DNA of 46,255 nucleotides, taken from the NCBI GenBank assembly GCA_035437945.1, contig DAOMZG010000016.1, positions 1 through 46,255 of the forward strand. Direction: 5' to 3'. This DNA comes from UBA9464 sp003445095. GTDB lineage: Bacteria; Verrucomicrobiota; Verrucomicrobiia; Limisphaerales; UBA9464. The notes under the pieces were generated by a model, which was not told the DNA's origin, did no database searches, and was given only the letters and a program-made list of their open reading frames with translations. Positions 1-8,877 of the stretch are shown here, one piece after another. A program made the translations under genes and the position numbers. Within the stretch, counting starts at the first letter, position 1; each line of letters opens with the position of its first letter.

Positions 1-281
1 AAATCCCTGGAGCGCAACATCCTGGGCTTCGTGGGCATCGGCCCGATCGACGAGTGGACCATCGTGAATGGCAAACGCGCTGAATTCCCGCCGAGTGGAC
101 TTTTTGCTGAAATCCTCGAACGCATCCATGCGCACAATCGCCGTGTGTATGGTCTCGCGCAGCCCGGGAATGGCTGGTGCGGCAGGAACACCATCGGGCC
201 CGCGGCCGCTGCTCGCCTCTTCGACCAGTAGCTGGCTCCGCATGCGATGCAGATCACGATCAAGAAGGGTTGGGAGCCGGC
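1..281 (+). other. Unassigned window edge; open GC3-rich frame to a stop at 229-231
   Basis: Frame 1 is open from base 1 to the TAG at 229-231 (76 codons), and most third positions are G or C, so it may be the 3' end of a gene that starts outside the window. I do not recognise the peptide (it contains GFVGIGPIDEW and RIHAHNRRVYG). It is not the N-terminal half expected for the permease that follows in frame 3, which has an in-frame stop near position 80. The junction between this segment and the permease may be a real rearrangement or an assembly join. Confidence 0.3.
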
Positions 282-1637
282 CAAATTCCGCGGCTCGATT
301 CGGTGGACCTCGACCTTCGCGTCCTTGGTTTCGCGAGTGTTTTGTCGCTGTTGACCGGTCTGACGTTTGGTCTCGCTCCCGCGTGGTCTGCCGCGCAGAC
401 CCGCTTGAACGAATCGCTCAAGGACTCCGCTCGGGGATCCACTGAGGGACGCCGAAGACGCCAAGTGCGGGCGATGTTAGTAGTCACGGAAGTAGGGCTG
501 GCGGTGGTGCTGCTTACGGGCGCGGGGCTTTTGCTTCGGAGCTTTGCCCAAGTTCAATCTGTCGACTCAGGGTATCGCACGGAACGAGTTCTAACCGGGA
601 TGATATCACTTCCGGATTCCCGCTATCCGAAAGACGCCGACAAAGGTGCCTTCATGATGCGAGTCGCTGAGCGCTTGGCGGCGCTTCCGGGAGTGGAACA
701 CGCGGGACTGACGATGGGATTGCCCCTGGGAGTGGCTCGCAGTGAGATCACTCTCAACGTCGAAGGTCAGCCGGAGTTGGCCCGCAATGAATCGAATTCC
801 GCCGGTTACAACCAAGTCACGCCGGACTTTTTTCCCGCGCTGGGAATCCAGATTTTGTCCGGCCGTAACTTCGATCGCCGCGATGGGACTAACTCACCTT
901 TCGTCGCTTTGGTGAACGAGTCGTTTGTCCGGACGTTTCTCAAAGACGGTCAGCCGATCGGCCGCCGGTTACACGTCAGCGATTCCTTCGAAACGAACGC
1001 GACTGAAATTGTCGGAATCGTGCGAGATGTCCGTCATCTGAACGTCGCGCAACCGCCGGTCCCGGAGATGTATTTTCCCATGGCCCAACGCTGCTGGGGC
1101 CTCGGCCAATTAGCGGTGCGAGTTCAGGGCGAGCCGATGGCGTTGTCGGAAGCCGTTCGGCGAGCGGTCGGTGAGCTCGATAGCGAGCAGCCCGTGCATG
1201 CGCTGCGGCCGATGGAGACGTTGGTGGATGACTCCTTGGCGAACCGGCGATTCCAAACGCTGGTGTTGTTGGCGTTCGCCGTTGGGGCGTTATTGCTGGC
1301 GGCAGTAGGGATTTACGGGGTCATGGCGTACGGTGTGAGCCAACGGACTCACGAAATTGGAGTTCGCATGTCGTTGGGCGCGGAGTCAGGCCAGGTGTTA
1401 GGGATGATTCTAGGGCAGGGGATGCGAATGGCGGGACTCGGTATCGGGCTCGGTCTGGTTGGCGCGCTCGCCTTGACCAGGATAATTCAAGGCCTGCTGT
1501 ATGAAGTCAGCCCACGCGATCCACTCACTTTTGCGCTCATTCCATTGGTGCTCCTGATCGTCGCCGCGTTGGCGTGCCTACTCCCGGCGCTGCGAGCCGC
1601 GCGAGTGGATCCGATGGTGGCGCTACGGGCGGAGTGA
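177..1637 (+). CDS. ADOP-type MacB/FtsX-like ABC permease, 5'-truncated
   Basis: This is the C-terminal half of an ADOP-family permease (duplicated orphan MacB-like permease), an inner-membrane protein with a periplasmic core domain. Family similarity starts near position 282 at IPRLDSVDLD and runs through the middle membrane segment (LTGLTFGLAPAW), the cytoplasmic linker, a second membrane segment (MLVVTEVGLAVVLL), the second periplasmic core (PGVEHAGLT, GIQILSGRNFDRRD) and the final FtsX domain (RTHEIGVRMSLGA). It ends in ARVDPMVALRAE, almost like the next gene. A complete member has about 800 residues, so roughly 320 N-terminal residues are absent. The start at 177 (GTG) is only the first start codon in the frame and residues 1-35 look non-native. 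No ATPase gene is nearby, which is normal for this orphan family. The substrate is unknown. It may be a pseudogene. Confidence 0.75.
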   Translation: MRQEHHRARGRCSPLRPVAGSACDADHDQEGLGAGQIPRLDSVDLDLRVLGFASVLSLLTGLTFGLAPAWSAAQTRLNESLKDSARGSTEGRRRRQVRAMLVVTEVGLAVVLLTGAGLLLRSFAQVQSVDSGYRTERVLTGMISLPDSRYPKDADKGAFMMRVAERLAALPGVEHAGLTMGLPLGVARSEITLNVEGQPELARNESNSAGYNQVTPDFFPALGIQILSGRNFDRRDGTNSPFVALVNESFVRTFLKDGQPIGRRLHVSDSFETNATEIVGIVRDVRHLNVAQPPVPEMYFPMAQRCWGLGQLAVRVQGEPMALSEAVRRAVGELDSEQPVHALRPMETLVDDSLANRRFQTLVLLAFAVGALLLAAVGIYGVMAYGVSQRTHEIGVRMSLGAESGQVLGMILGQGMRMAGLGIGLGLVGALALTRIIQGLLYEVSPRDPLTFALIPLVLLIVAALACLLPALRAARVDPMVALRAE

Positions 1638-1681
1638 GAGGTTTCCCATCTTAAATTTCTGACTCCAGATTTCAAACTGCG

Positions 1682-4126
1682 ATGAACGACCTCAAGTTCG
1701 CCCTGCGCCAATTGCTCAAGAATCCAGGCTTCGCCGCGGTGACGGTTCTTACTCTCGCCCTCGGCATCGGAGCGAACACCGCCATCTTCAGCGTCGTCGA
1801 TCGATTGCTGGTCCGGCCATTGCCGGTCGCAGAGCCGCAGCAGTTGGCATTGGTCGGGCAGGCGCGGCGCGACGGTCAGCCCGAATTCGATTTCAACTAT
1901 CCGCTGTTCCGCGATTACCAACGAGAGAACACGGTCTTCAGCCAACTGGCTGCGACTTCCGAGATGGACATTGGTCTCGGCACCGGCGGCGCAACGGAAC
2001 GTCAGCGCGCGATGGTCGTTTCGGGGAACTACTTCACGATGCTGGGTGTGGAGGCGGCACTAGGCCGGACCTTCGCGGTGAATGAGGGCGTCGAAATTGA
2101 TGATGCGCCGGTGGTGGTCCTCAGCCACGGACTTTGGCAACGGCGGTTCGGCGCCGACCCGGCAGTCATCGGGCGCAGCGTTACGGTCAATGGCCGCCCG
2201 TTCACCGTCATCGGCGTCGCTCCGCGTGAATTTACCGGAACCTCTCGGGCCACGGTCCCCGACCTGTATCTACCCATCACCATGTACGGGCAGCTCACGG
2301 GTCCCTTGCAAGGGGGAGAACATCCACTGCGAACCCGGTTCTTTACCTGGCACTATATGATAGGCCGTTTGAGGGACGGGATTACGCGGGAGCAGGCGCA
2401 AGTGGCGATGAACACGATTGCGCAACAGATTTACGCCGCGACACCCGCGAATACCTCAACCAACCTGATGGTCCTGCCCGGGGTGCAAGGGTTCACTCAC
2501 GACCTGCGGGATGCGCGCTTGCCGCTGAACCTCCTGCTCGGCACGGCCGGACTAGTGCTGCTGATTGCGTGTGCCAACCTCGCGAACCTTCAGCTCGCGC
2601 GGGCGACGGGTCGCCTCCGCGATTTTGCCATCCGCCTCGCCCTCGGGGCGGGACGCGGCCGAGTTATCCGAGAGTTGCTGACCGAAAGCGTGCTGTTGGC
2701 ATTGTCGGGTGGTGTGCTGGGAATGCTGGTCGCGGTTTGGCTGGTGGATATCCTCGGGCGCTTTCGGCCACCGAACGCAGGTGGTGAACTTGGGACTGGT
2801 CTGGAACCGCGCGCGTTGTTGTTCGCCTTCGCCATTTCAGTGGTCACCGGAATCTTGTTCGGCCTGGCTCCGGCGTTGCGCGCCAGTCGGCCGCAGCTTG
2901 TCCCCGAACTGAAGGGCGGCGGCGGGACAACGGAGTCGCGCGTTGGGCGATTGAATCTACGCGGGGCTTTGGTTGTGCTGCAGGTTGCGCTGTCGCTTCT
3001 CGTGCTCGTTAGCGCGGGTTTGTGTGTCCGTAGCTTGAAGAAGCTCCAACATCTCGACCCAGGATTCGAGCCGTCGCGGGTGGTGCTGATGTCGCTGGAT
3101 CTTGGCCTTAACAATTACCAAGAAACACAGGCTAAAGATTTCTATGATCGACTGCTGGAACGGGCGCGCGCCTTGCCTGGAGTTGAGGCCGCGAGCTTGG
3201 CGCTCATCACGCCGCTGAGCGGACGCTCCCCGGCCACCAGCGTTGAACGAATCGAAGGTTATCAGCCGGGGCCGCGGGAATATCCATTCGGCGACTTCAA
3301 TATCGTGGCGAACGACTATTTTCGCACGCTCGGCGTGGCGTTGCTTCGCGGGCGCGACTTCAACTCTACCGATACCGCGAATGGCCCCGCGGTGGTCATC
3401 GTGAACGACGCCTTCGTGCGGCGCTACTGGCCCGGCCAGGACCCGCTGGGTAAGCGAATCATTCAACACGGCCCCAATGGCGGGACGCCTACCGAAGTCA
3501 TCGGCGTTGTCGAATCGACGCACAACCGATCGCTCACCGCGTCTCCCCGACAGGCTCTTTATTTTCCTATCACCCAGAAGTCTGACTTCGCCATGACGCT
3601 GACCGTCCGAACCGGTCTCGATCCTTCATCGACGATCACTCGTCTTCGGGAGCTCGTGAAATCGCTCGATGCAAACGTGCCGGTTTTCGGCGTTCGGACC
3701 TTAGCTGAGCAGAAGGATGGCTCCCTCGCCTTGGAACGGATGGCGGCCACGTTGCTCAGCGGGTTCGGCGTCCTGGCATTGCTTCTCGCCGCGCTCGGCA
3801 TCTATGGCGTGCTGGCGTATTCGGTAGGTCAGCGGACCCGAGAAATTGGCGTGCGCATGGCGCTGGGAGCGCAATTGGGCGATGTCCTCCAACTCGTGTT
3901 GAAGCAAGGGGCAGGTCTCGTCGCGTTGGGCCTGTTGGTGGGCTTGGGTGGAGCGCTGGCGAGCACGCGGTTAATGCGTGGGTTTTTGTACGGGGTCCAG
4001 CCGATCGATCCGCTGACGTTCCTGAGCGTGATCGTGGTTTTGGTGGGGGTTGCCCTGCTCGCCTGCTGGTTGCCCGCTCGGCGCGCGGCCAAAGTGGACC
4101 CGATGGTGGCGCTGAGAACAGAGTGA
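1682..4126 (+). CDS. ADOP-type MacB/FtsX-like ABC permease (complete)
   Basis: This 814-residue protein has the full ADOP architecture. The start MNDLKFALRQLLKNPGFAAV leads into the first membrane helix (TLALGIGANTAIFSVV), a MacB-type periplasmic core (about 50-240), an FtsX domain (about 275-395, with FAIRLALGAGRGRV), a second copy of helix and core (about 415-650), and a final FtsX domain (about 690-810, with TREIGVRMALGA). It ends in AKVDPMVALRTE. The ATG at 1682 fits the conserved family N-terminus. It lies 44 bases behind the truncated paralogue, with a TTTCAAA-rich spacer that recurs after its own stop. Family members are thought to work with MacB-like ATPases in export or envelope stress, but the substrate here cannot be read from sequence. 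Confidence 0.93.
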   Translation: MNDLKFALRQLLKNPGFAAVTVLTLALGIGANTAIFSVVDRLLVRPLPVAEPQQLALVGQARRDGQPEFDFNYPLFRDYQRENTVFSQLAATSEMDIGLGTGGATERQRAMVVSGNYFTMLGVEAALGRTFAVNEGVEIDDAPVVVLSHGLWQRRFGADPAVIGRSVTVNGRPFTVIGVAPREFTGTSRATVPDLYLPITMYGQLTGPLQGGEHPLRTRFFTWHYMIGRLRDGITREQAQVAMNTIAQQIYAATPANTSTNLMVLPGVQGFTHDLRDARLPLNLLLGTAGLVLLIACANLANLQLARATGRLRDFAIRLALGAGRGRVIRELLTESVLLALSGGVLGMLVAVWLVDILGRFRPPNAGGELGTGLEPRALLFAFAISVVTGILFGLAPALRASRPQLVPELKGGGGTTESRVGRLNLRGALVVLQVALSLLVLVSAGLCVRSLKKLQHLDPGFEPSRVVLMSLDLGLNNYQETQAKDFYDRLLERARALPGVEAASLALITPLSGRSPATSVERIEGYQPGPREYPFGDFNIVANDYFRTLGVALLRGRDFNSTDTANGPAVVIVNDAFVRRYWPGQDPLGKRIIQHGPNGGTPTEVIGVVESTHNRSLTASPRQALYFPITQKSDFAMTLTVRTGLDPSSTITRLRELVKSLDANVPVFGVRTLAEQKDGSLALERMAATLLSGFGVLALLLAALGIYGVLAYSVGQRTREIGVRMALGAQLGDVLQLVLKQGAGLVALGLLVGLGGALASTRLMRGFLYGVQPIDPLTFLSVIVVLVGVALLACWLPARRAAKVDPMVALRTE

Positions 4127-4174
4127 GCGATTTCAAATCTTCAATCGGCCAATTTCAAATTCCCCACTGCCAGG

Positions 4175-4237
4175 AATGACGTCCGCTTCGCCTTCCCGCA
4201 GTTGCTGCAGGGCCCCTCGGCGACTCTACGCCCTAAA
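4175..4237 (+). pseudogene. Eroded 5' end of a third ADOP permease gene
   Basis: Shortly after the complete permease, the frame starting at 4175 reads NDVRFAFPQLLQGP, which aligns with NDLKFALRQLLKNP at the start of the gene at 1682. The bases before it (a TTTCAAA-rich spacer) also resemble the spacer before 1682. The reading then becomes unrelated. This looks like the first 15 or so codons of a third tandem copy, deleted when the downstream region was joined. The initiating ATG is degenerate. Confidence 0.55.
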
Positions 4238-4348
4238 GCTTGGCTGGCTACCACCAGTCCGTGCGGCCGACCGGCACTTCAAAAGAAATTTGTAACCCTC
4301 GGCAACTCAAGGTTGTCGTACAGGCATCACCCGTCGTAAGTTGGCTTT

Positions 4349-6982
4349 GTGATTCGGCCCAGGCAGCCACCAAATCCGCAACAACCGGGGGCGCTGCGCG
4401 GCCTTCCGGTTGGGCTTCTTGCTTGGGCGGCCGCGTTGATGCTCCTGGCCGGGACTGGATCGCTTAACGCCAACGAGGGTTCGGGTGGGGATCAGTTTCG
4501 GCAGCAGGTTCAACCCATTCTCAAGGAGTTTTGCCACGACTGTCACGCTGACGGCATGAATAAGGGTGGCGTGACATTGGATGAGTTCGCGTCCGATCAA
4601 GCGCTGCTGGAGAATCGAGAGCTCTGGCTGAAGGCCTTGAAGAACCTGCGGGCCGGCATGATGCCGCCGAACAAGAAACCACAGCCCTCCGCCGAACAAA
4701 AACGGGTCATTGAAGATTGGATCAAGACCGCGTCGTTCGGAGCGGATCCCGCCAATCCCGATCCAGGGCAGGTGACTGTGCGCCGACTGAATCGAGTCGA
4801 ATATCGCAATACCATTCGCGACCTGTTGGGTGTCAATTTCGATACCCAGGCTGAGTTTCCGCCGGACGATTCCGGACACGGCTTCGACAACCTTGGCGAA
4901 GTCCTGACCTTGTCGCCCATGTTGTTGGAGAAGTATTTGGCGGCGGCGAAAACGATCGTGACGAAGGCCGTACCGGCGGTCTCACGAGTTCCTGCCGAGC
5001 AGGTGATCTGGGGGCGAGACTTTCTGCGGGATGAATCCGCTGCGGCGGAGGCGACCAATGGGCCGACGGTGTCGGACACATCGCTAGTCTTGTCGTATTA
5101 CGCCGGCGCGTCGGTCACGAACATTTTCAAGGTCGAGCGACCCGGAAGATACCAACTCGACCTCGACTTTACGGCCAACGAGCGGTTCGTGGATAACCAA
5201 TTCGATTACAACAAATGCCGTCTCGTTTTTAGGGTGGATGGCGAGGAGTTGCTGCAGCAGGAATACACCCGTGAAGGGGGCCGGGCATTCCACCACGAAT
5301 TCGAGCGAACGTGGAAAGACGGCGAGCACGAAATTGCTTTCGAGATTCAGCCGCTGACTCCTGACCTCAAACAAGTGCGGTCGCTGACCTTGCGGATCAA
5401 GTCGGTGACGGTGCGCGGGCCGATGGAGCGGGAGCACTGGGTTCGGCCCAAGGACTACGAGCGCTTCTTTGCCCAGGATCCGCCCGAGAGTGAATCGGAA
5501 CGTCGTCAATACGCCCGGGAATTGCTCGCACCTTTTGTGCGCAAGGCTTATCGACGCCCGGTGGATGACGAGGCCCTTGACCGGCTGGTCGCGTTGGCCG
5601 AACGGACCTATCGCCAGCCGGATAAGACGTTTGAAGCCGGCATCGGTCAGGCGATGACTGCCGTGCTGGCGTCGCCGAGATTCTTGTTCCGGGAAGAAGC
5701 GGCCGAGTCGGAATCGAAAGGCGACCGATACCCACTCATCGACGAATACGCGCTGGCCTCGCGGCTTTCATATTTTCTGTGGGCCTCCATGCCGGACGAC
5801 GAGTTGTTCCGGTACGCCGACGAGGGGAAGTTGCGGGAGAACCTGGAGATGCAGGTGAAACGGATGATGGCCGATCAGCGATTCGCCAACTTCATCAAAA
5901 ACTTCACCGGGCAGTGGCTGCAAGCGCGGGACATCGAGTCGGTTTCGATTGATGCCCGACAAGTCTTGGCCCGCGAGGCGGCGCCCGATCCCGATTTTGA
6001 GCAACGCCGGCAGCGTTCCCGGGAATTGCGCGACAAGGAGGAGACGTTGACGCCCGAAGAGAAGCAGGAGTTGGCCGAACTCCGGGCAAGTTTCCGACGA
6101 CGTTTCGGCATGCCGCCCCGGGCTGAGCTGAACGGCGACTTGCGCCGCGCGATGCGGCAGGAAACGGAGAAAACCTTTGACTACGTCGTGCGCGAAGACC
6201 GCAGCCTGCGGGAGTTACTCAATAGCGATTACATCTTTCTCAACGAACGGCTGGCGGGGCACTACGGACTGACCAACCTCAATGTCCTCGGCGACGAAAT
6301 GCGACTCGTCCCGTTACCGCCCGAGAGTCCCCGCGGCGGAATTCTCACGCAGGGCACCGTGCTCGCCGTCACCTCGAATCCCACGCGCACGTCGCCGGTG
6401 AAACGCGGACTGTTCATCCTGGAAAACATTCTCGGCACGCCACCGCCGCCGCCACCGCCCGATATCACTCCGTTAGAGGATGCCGCCAAAGGGATCACCA
6501 ACCGTCCGGTTTCCCTGCGGGAGACCCTGGCTTTGCATCGGGAGAAGCCGCTGTGCAGTTCTTGCCACAACCGGATGGATCCGTTGGGGCTAGCCTTGGA
6601 AAACTTCAATGCGATGGGAATGTTCCGCGAATCGGAGCGCGCCCAGACCATTGACGCCACGGGCACACTGCTCACCGGCGAGAGCTTTGCCAACGTTCGC
6701 GAGCTGAAAGAGATTCTTGTGCGCCGTCATTCCCGGGATTTTTATCAGACGCTGACTGAGAAAATGCTGACCTACGCGCTCGGCCGTGGTCTTGACTATC
6801 ACGACGTGGACACAGTGGACCGCATCGTGGACCAGCTCGCTCAGGCGGATGGGCGTCCGTCGGCGCTGTTTGCTGGGATCATTCGCTCCGCGCCCTTCCA
6901 AAAAACCCGCGCTACGTCACCACAGATTTCTCCTCCAACCAGGCCCGTGCAGCAGCGGGCCGATGCCAGAACCAAGCCATGA
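4349..6982 (+). CDS. Secreted PSCyt1/DUF1587/DUF1595/DUF1592/DUF1588/DUF1585 protein
   Basis: This 877-residue exported protein belongs to the large cytochrome-like family expanded in Planctomycetes and Verrucomicrobiota. A GTG start gives a signal sequence (about 18-42). A PSCyt1-type segment carries a haem-binding CxxCH (CHDCH, residues 62-66). DUF1587 follows (RRLNRVEYRNTIRDLLG, near 145), then a carbohydrate-module-like stretch (about 230-355), DUF1595 (about 390-455), DUF1592 (ASRLSYFLWASMPDDELF, about 465-590), DUF1588 (GGILTQGTVLAVTSNPTRTS, about 655-700) and DUF1585 (about 720-860), which holds a second CxxCH (CSSCH). The last codons overlap the DUF1552 gene as ATGA, indicating translational coupling. 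These pairs are widespread, and a role in extracellular oxidative or polysaccharide metabolism is only suspected. An internal ATG at 4438 would remove most of the signal peptide. Confidence 0.92.
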   Translation: MIRPRQPPNPQQPGALRGLPVGLLAWAAALMLLAGTGSLNANEGSGGDQFRQQVQPILKEFCHDCHADGMNKGGVTLDEFASDQALLENRELWLKALKNLRAGMMPPNKKPQPSAEQKRVIEDWIKTASFGADPANPDPGQVTVRRLNRVEYRNTIRDLLGVNFDTQAEFPPDDSGHGFDNLGEVLTLSPMLLEKYLAAAKTIVTKAVPAVSRVPAEQVIWGRDFLRDESAAAEATNGPTVSDTSLVLSYYAGASVTNIFKVERPGRYQLDLDFTANERFVDNQFDYNKCRLVFRVDGEELLQQEYTREGGRAFHHEFERTWKDGEHEIAFEIQPLTPDLKQVRSLTLRIKSVTVRGPMEREHWVRPKDYERFFAQDPPESESERRQYARELLAPFVRKAYRRPVDDEALDRLVALAERTYRQPDKTFEAGIGQAMTAVLASPRFLFREEAAESESKGDRYPLIDEYALASRLSYFLWASMPDDELFRYADEGKLRENLEMQVKRMMADQRFANFIKNFTGQWLQARDIESVSIDARQVLAREAAPDPDFEQRRQRSRELRDKEETLTPEEKQELAELRASFRRRFGMPPRAELNGDLRRAMRQETEKTFDYVVREDRSLRELLNSDYIFLNERLAGHYGLTNLNVLGDEMRLVPLPPESPRGGILTQGTVLAVTSNPTRTSPVKRGLFILENILGTPPPPPPPDITPLEDAAKGITNRPVSLRETLALHREKPLCSSCHNRMDPLGLALENFNAMGMFRESERAQTIDATGTLLTGESFANVRELKEILVRRHSRDFYQTLTEKMLTYALGRGLDYHDVDTVDRIVDQLAQADGRPSALFAGIIRSAPFQKTRATSPQISPPTRPVQQRADARTKP

Positions 6983-8373
6983 ACCATCAATCGAACCTCG
7001 CCGCCGCTCGTTTCGCTAGCCTGAGTCGTCGTCATTTCTTGCGCGGCCTCGGCACCTGTATCGCGCTGCCAGCCTTCACCTCGCTTCGGCCAACAACTTT
7101 GCTGGGCGCTGAAACCGCCAGTACCGCCAAGCTGGCTACCACCGCCACCGGCGCGCCGCTTCGCTCGGCTTTCGTTTTCTTTCCCAATGGCGCGATTCCG
7201 TCCGCCTGGTGGCCCCAGGCCGCGGGAAGCGACTTCGAGGTCAGCACGACGCTTAAACCGCTCGAAACGCATCGGCAACACTGGCAGCTCCTGGGCGAGC
7301 TCGACCACAAAGCCGCCGAGGCAGGTCCTGATGGAGGCGGTGACCACGCCCGTGGCAACGGCGTCTTCCTGACCGGTGTCCGCTTGAAGAAGAGTGCGAC
7401 GGACATTCACGCGGGGGTCTCCATTGACCAAGTGATGGCCAACCAGGTGGGGCACCTGACCCGTTTCCCTTCGCTAGAACTGACCTGCGATGCGGGGCGC
7501 TCGTCGGGCGCGTGTGACTCGGGTTACGCTTGCGCTTACCAGCACAACCTTTCGTGGAGTTCCGCCACGACGCCGAAGTCTCCGGAGGCCAATCCGCGCA
7601 TGGCTTTTGAACGTTTGTTTGGCGAGGGCCCGCCTGGTCAACGCACTGAGAACCTAAAGCGTCGCCAACAGGAGCAGCGGTCCGTGCTGGACTTCGTGCT
7701 CGCCGATGCCCGCGCCATGGAGCGGCGGCTCAGTTCGAACGACAAGGACAAGCTGGACCAGTACCTGACTGGAGTCCGCGAGATCGAGACTCGCATCGAG
7801 AATGCGGAACGATTCGGTGACGTGAAGGATCCGGGAGTGGAGACGCCGCACGGAATTCCGTCCGACTACGGACAACACCTCCAACTCATGTATGACCTGC
7901 TCGTGCTGGCGTTTCAGACCGATTCCACCCGCATCGCCACATTGTTGCTCGCGCACGACGGTAGCAATCGCTCGTTCCCCGACATCGGCATTCCCGAGGG
8001 TCACCACGATTTGTCTCACCACTTCAACAGCGAAGAAAAGATCAAGAAGGTCGCCGAGATCGACCTGTGGTATGCGAAACAATTCGCGAAATTCGTCGAG
8101 AAGCTGCAAAACACGAAAGACGTGGACGGCCAGTCTTTACTGCACAATTCGATGATCATCTACGGCGGGGGCAACGCGGATGCGAATCGACACACGCATT
8201 CCAATCTGCCGATCATCCTCGCAGGGGCCGGAGGAGGGACGCTCACGCCGGGCCGATACGTGAAGCATGGTTCCGTGCCCACCACCAACCTGTTCCTTAG
8301 CCTGGCGGACCGGATGGGATTGCAGGAACTGGAACGGTTCGGTGATTCGACGGGAAGGCTGGTGGAGGTTTAG
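6979..8373 (+). CDS. DUF1552 family protein with Tat signal
   Basis: This 464-residue protein begins with a twin-arginine export signal (SRRHFLRGLG followed by a hydrophobic stretch near residues 17-36), so it is probably exported folded. The body matches DUF1552: AFVFFPNGAIPSAWWP, GDHARGNGVFLTG, SIDQVMANQVG, and a C-terminal region with GHHDLSHHFN and IIYGGGNADANRHTHSNLP. The many histidines and aspartates suggest metal binding, as in the alkaline-phosphatase/sulfatase-like fold expected of this group; that is inference. Its ATG overlaps the stop of the upstream DUF1592 gene, and the two gene types are regularly paired in these phyla. Catalytic function is not established. Confidence 0.93.
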   Translation: MNHQSNLAAARFASLSRRHFLRGLGTCIALPAFTSLRPTTLLGAETASTAKLATTATGAPLRSAFVFFPNGAIPSAWWPQAAGSDFEVSTTLKPLETHRQHWQLLGELDHKAAEAGPDGGGDHARGNGVFLTGVRLKKSATDIHAGVSIDQVMANQVGHLTRFPSLELTCDAGRSSGACDSGYACAYQHNLSWSSATTPKSPEANPRMAFERLFGEGPPGQRTENLKRRQQEQRSVLDFVLADARAMERRLSSNDKDKLDQYLTGVREIETRIENAERFGDVKDPGVETPHGIPSDYGQHLQLMYDLLVLAFQTDSTRIATLLLAHDGSNRSFPDIGIPEGHHDLSHHFNSEEKIKKVAEIDLWYAKQFAKFVEKLQNTKDVDGQSLLHNSMIIYGGGNADANRHTHSNLPIILAGAGGGTLTPGRYVKHGSVPTTNLFLSLADRMGLQELERFGDSTGRLVEV

Positions 8374-8374
8374 T

Positions 8375-8402
8375 TTTTACTGCGGTCGAACCCTGATATA
8401 AT
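8375..8402 (+). promoter_or_regulatory. Extended -10 promoter, possibly leaderless
   Basis: TGATATAAT at 8394-8402 is a perfect extended -10 (TG-N-TATAAT). A weak TTTTAC at 8375-8380 lies 16 bases upstream as a possible -35. The ATG of the next gene is at 8409, six bases after the -10, which is about where transcription should start. The transcript may therefore begin at or beside the start codon. Confidence 0.55.
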
Positions 8403-8408
8403 GAAATC

Positions 8409-8615
8409 ATGTCAACCAAAGTTGCGACCGCGGATAGTGTGAACGGCTCCAAGACCGAGTCGGGCGACACCGTTGAGAAGTATCTTGCCGAGATGGCTTC
8501 TATTCGCCGCCGGATGAAATCCACGGATTCGCGTATCCGCCGGGCGGACGCTTCGATTCGGCGCGACCTCGACGCAACTCGACTGATCCTCTGTGATGTT
8601 CAGACAGTTCGTTGA
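8409..8615 (+). CDS. Small highly charged protein, unknown function
   Basis: This 68-residue protein (starts MSTKVATADSV) is rich in Arg, Lys, Asp and Glu. Its helical C-terminal part has regularly spaced arginines (IRRRMKSTDSRIRRADASIRRD), with no signal peptide and no membrane segment. It sits directly behind a strong -10 box and overlaps the next small gene by about 20 bases in another frame, suggesting a coupled pair. I do not recognise a named family. The proposed promoter and the overlap make it more credible than a chance frame. Confidence 0.55.
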   Translation: MSTKVATADSVNGSKTESGDTVEKYLAEMASIRRRMKSTDSRIRRADASIRRDLDATRLILCDVQTVR

Positions 8616-8856
8616 CGCTGTCCGCCAGATACTGTTCCTGCTGCGAGATGTGGAGCAGTCGAAGCAGGACCTTGCCACGCTTAAGGAGCAATTAGCGGAA
8701 ACGAATCAGTTAATCCGGCAGCTTGCGCAAGAGTTTCGTCATCTTAGCGAGCGAGAGCAACAGGAACGAGAGAAACTCATTCTGAAGTTAGAAAACACTT
8801 TGCTTCGCTTCGAGCGACAACTGTCGCCCGCGAAAGACTCTAAAAAAGCCAAATAG
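8596..8856 (+). CDS. Small coiled-coil protein, unknown function
   Basis: This 86-residue protein starts MFRQFVDAVRQILFLLRDV. From about residue 20 to 75 it is one long heptad-type helix with acidic/basic alternation (LKEQLAETNQLIRQLAQEFRH, REQQEREKLILKLENTLLRFERQL), ending in a lysine-rich tail. A GTG directly before the ATG could also initiate. It overlaps the preceding small gene and its stop codon abuts the hydrolase reading frame. Such proteins usually oligomerise. It resembles unnamed short coiled-coil proteins of these phyla, and no function can be given. Confidence 0.65.
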   Translation: MFRQFVDAVRQILFLLRDVEQSKQDLATLKEQLAETNQLIRQLAQEFRHLSEREQQEREKLILKLENTLLRFERQLSPAKDSKKAK

Positions 8857-8877
8857 GTGGCACAGAGCTCAGTCGCA

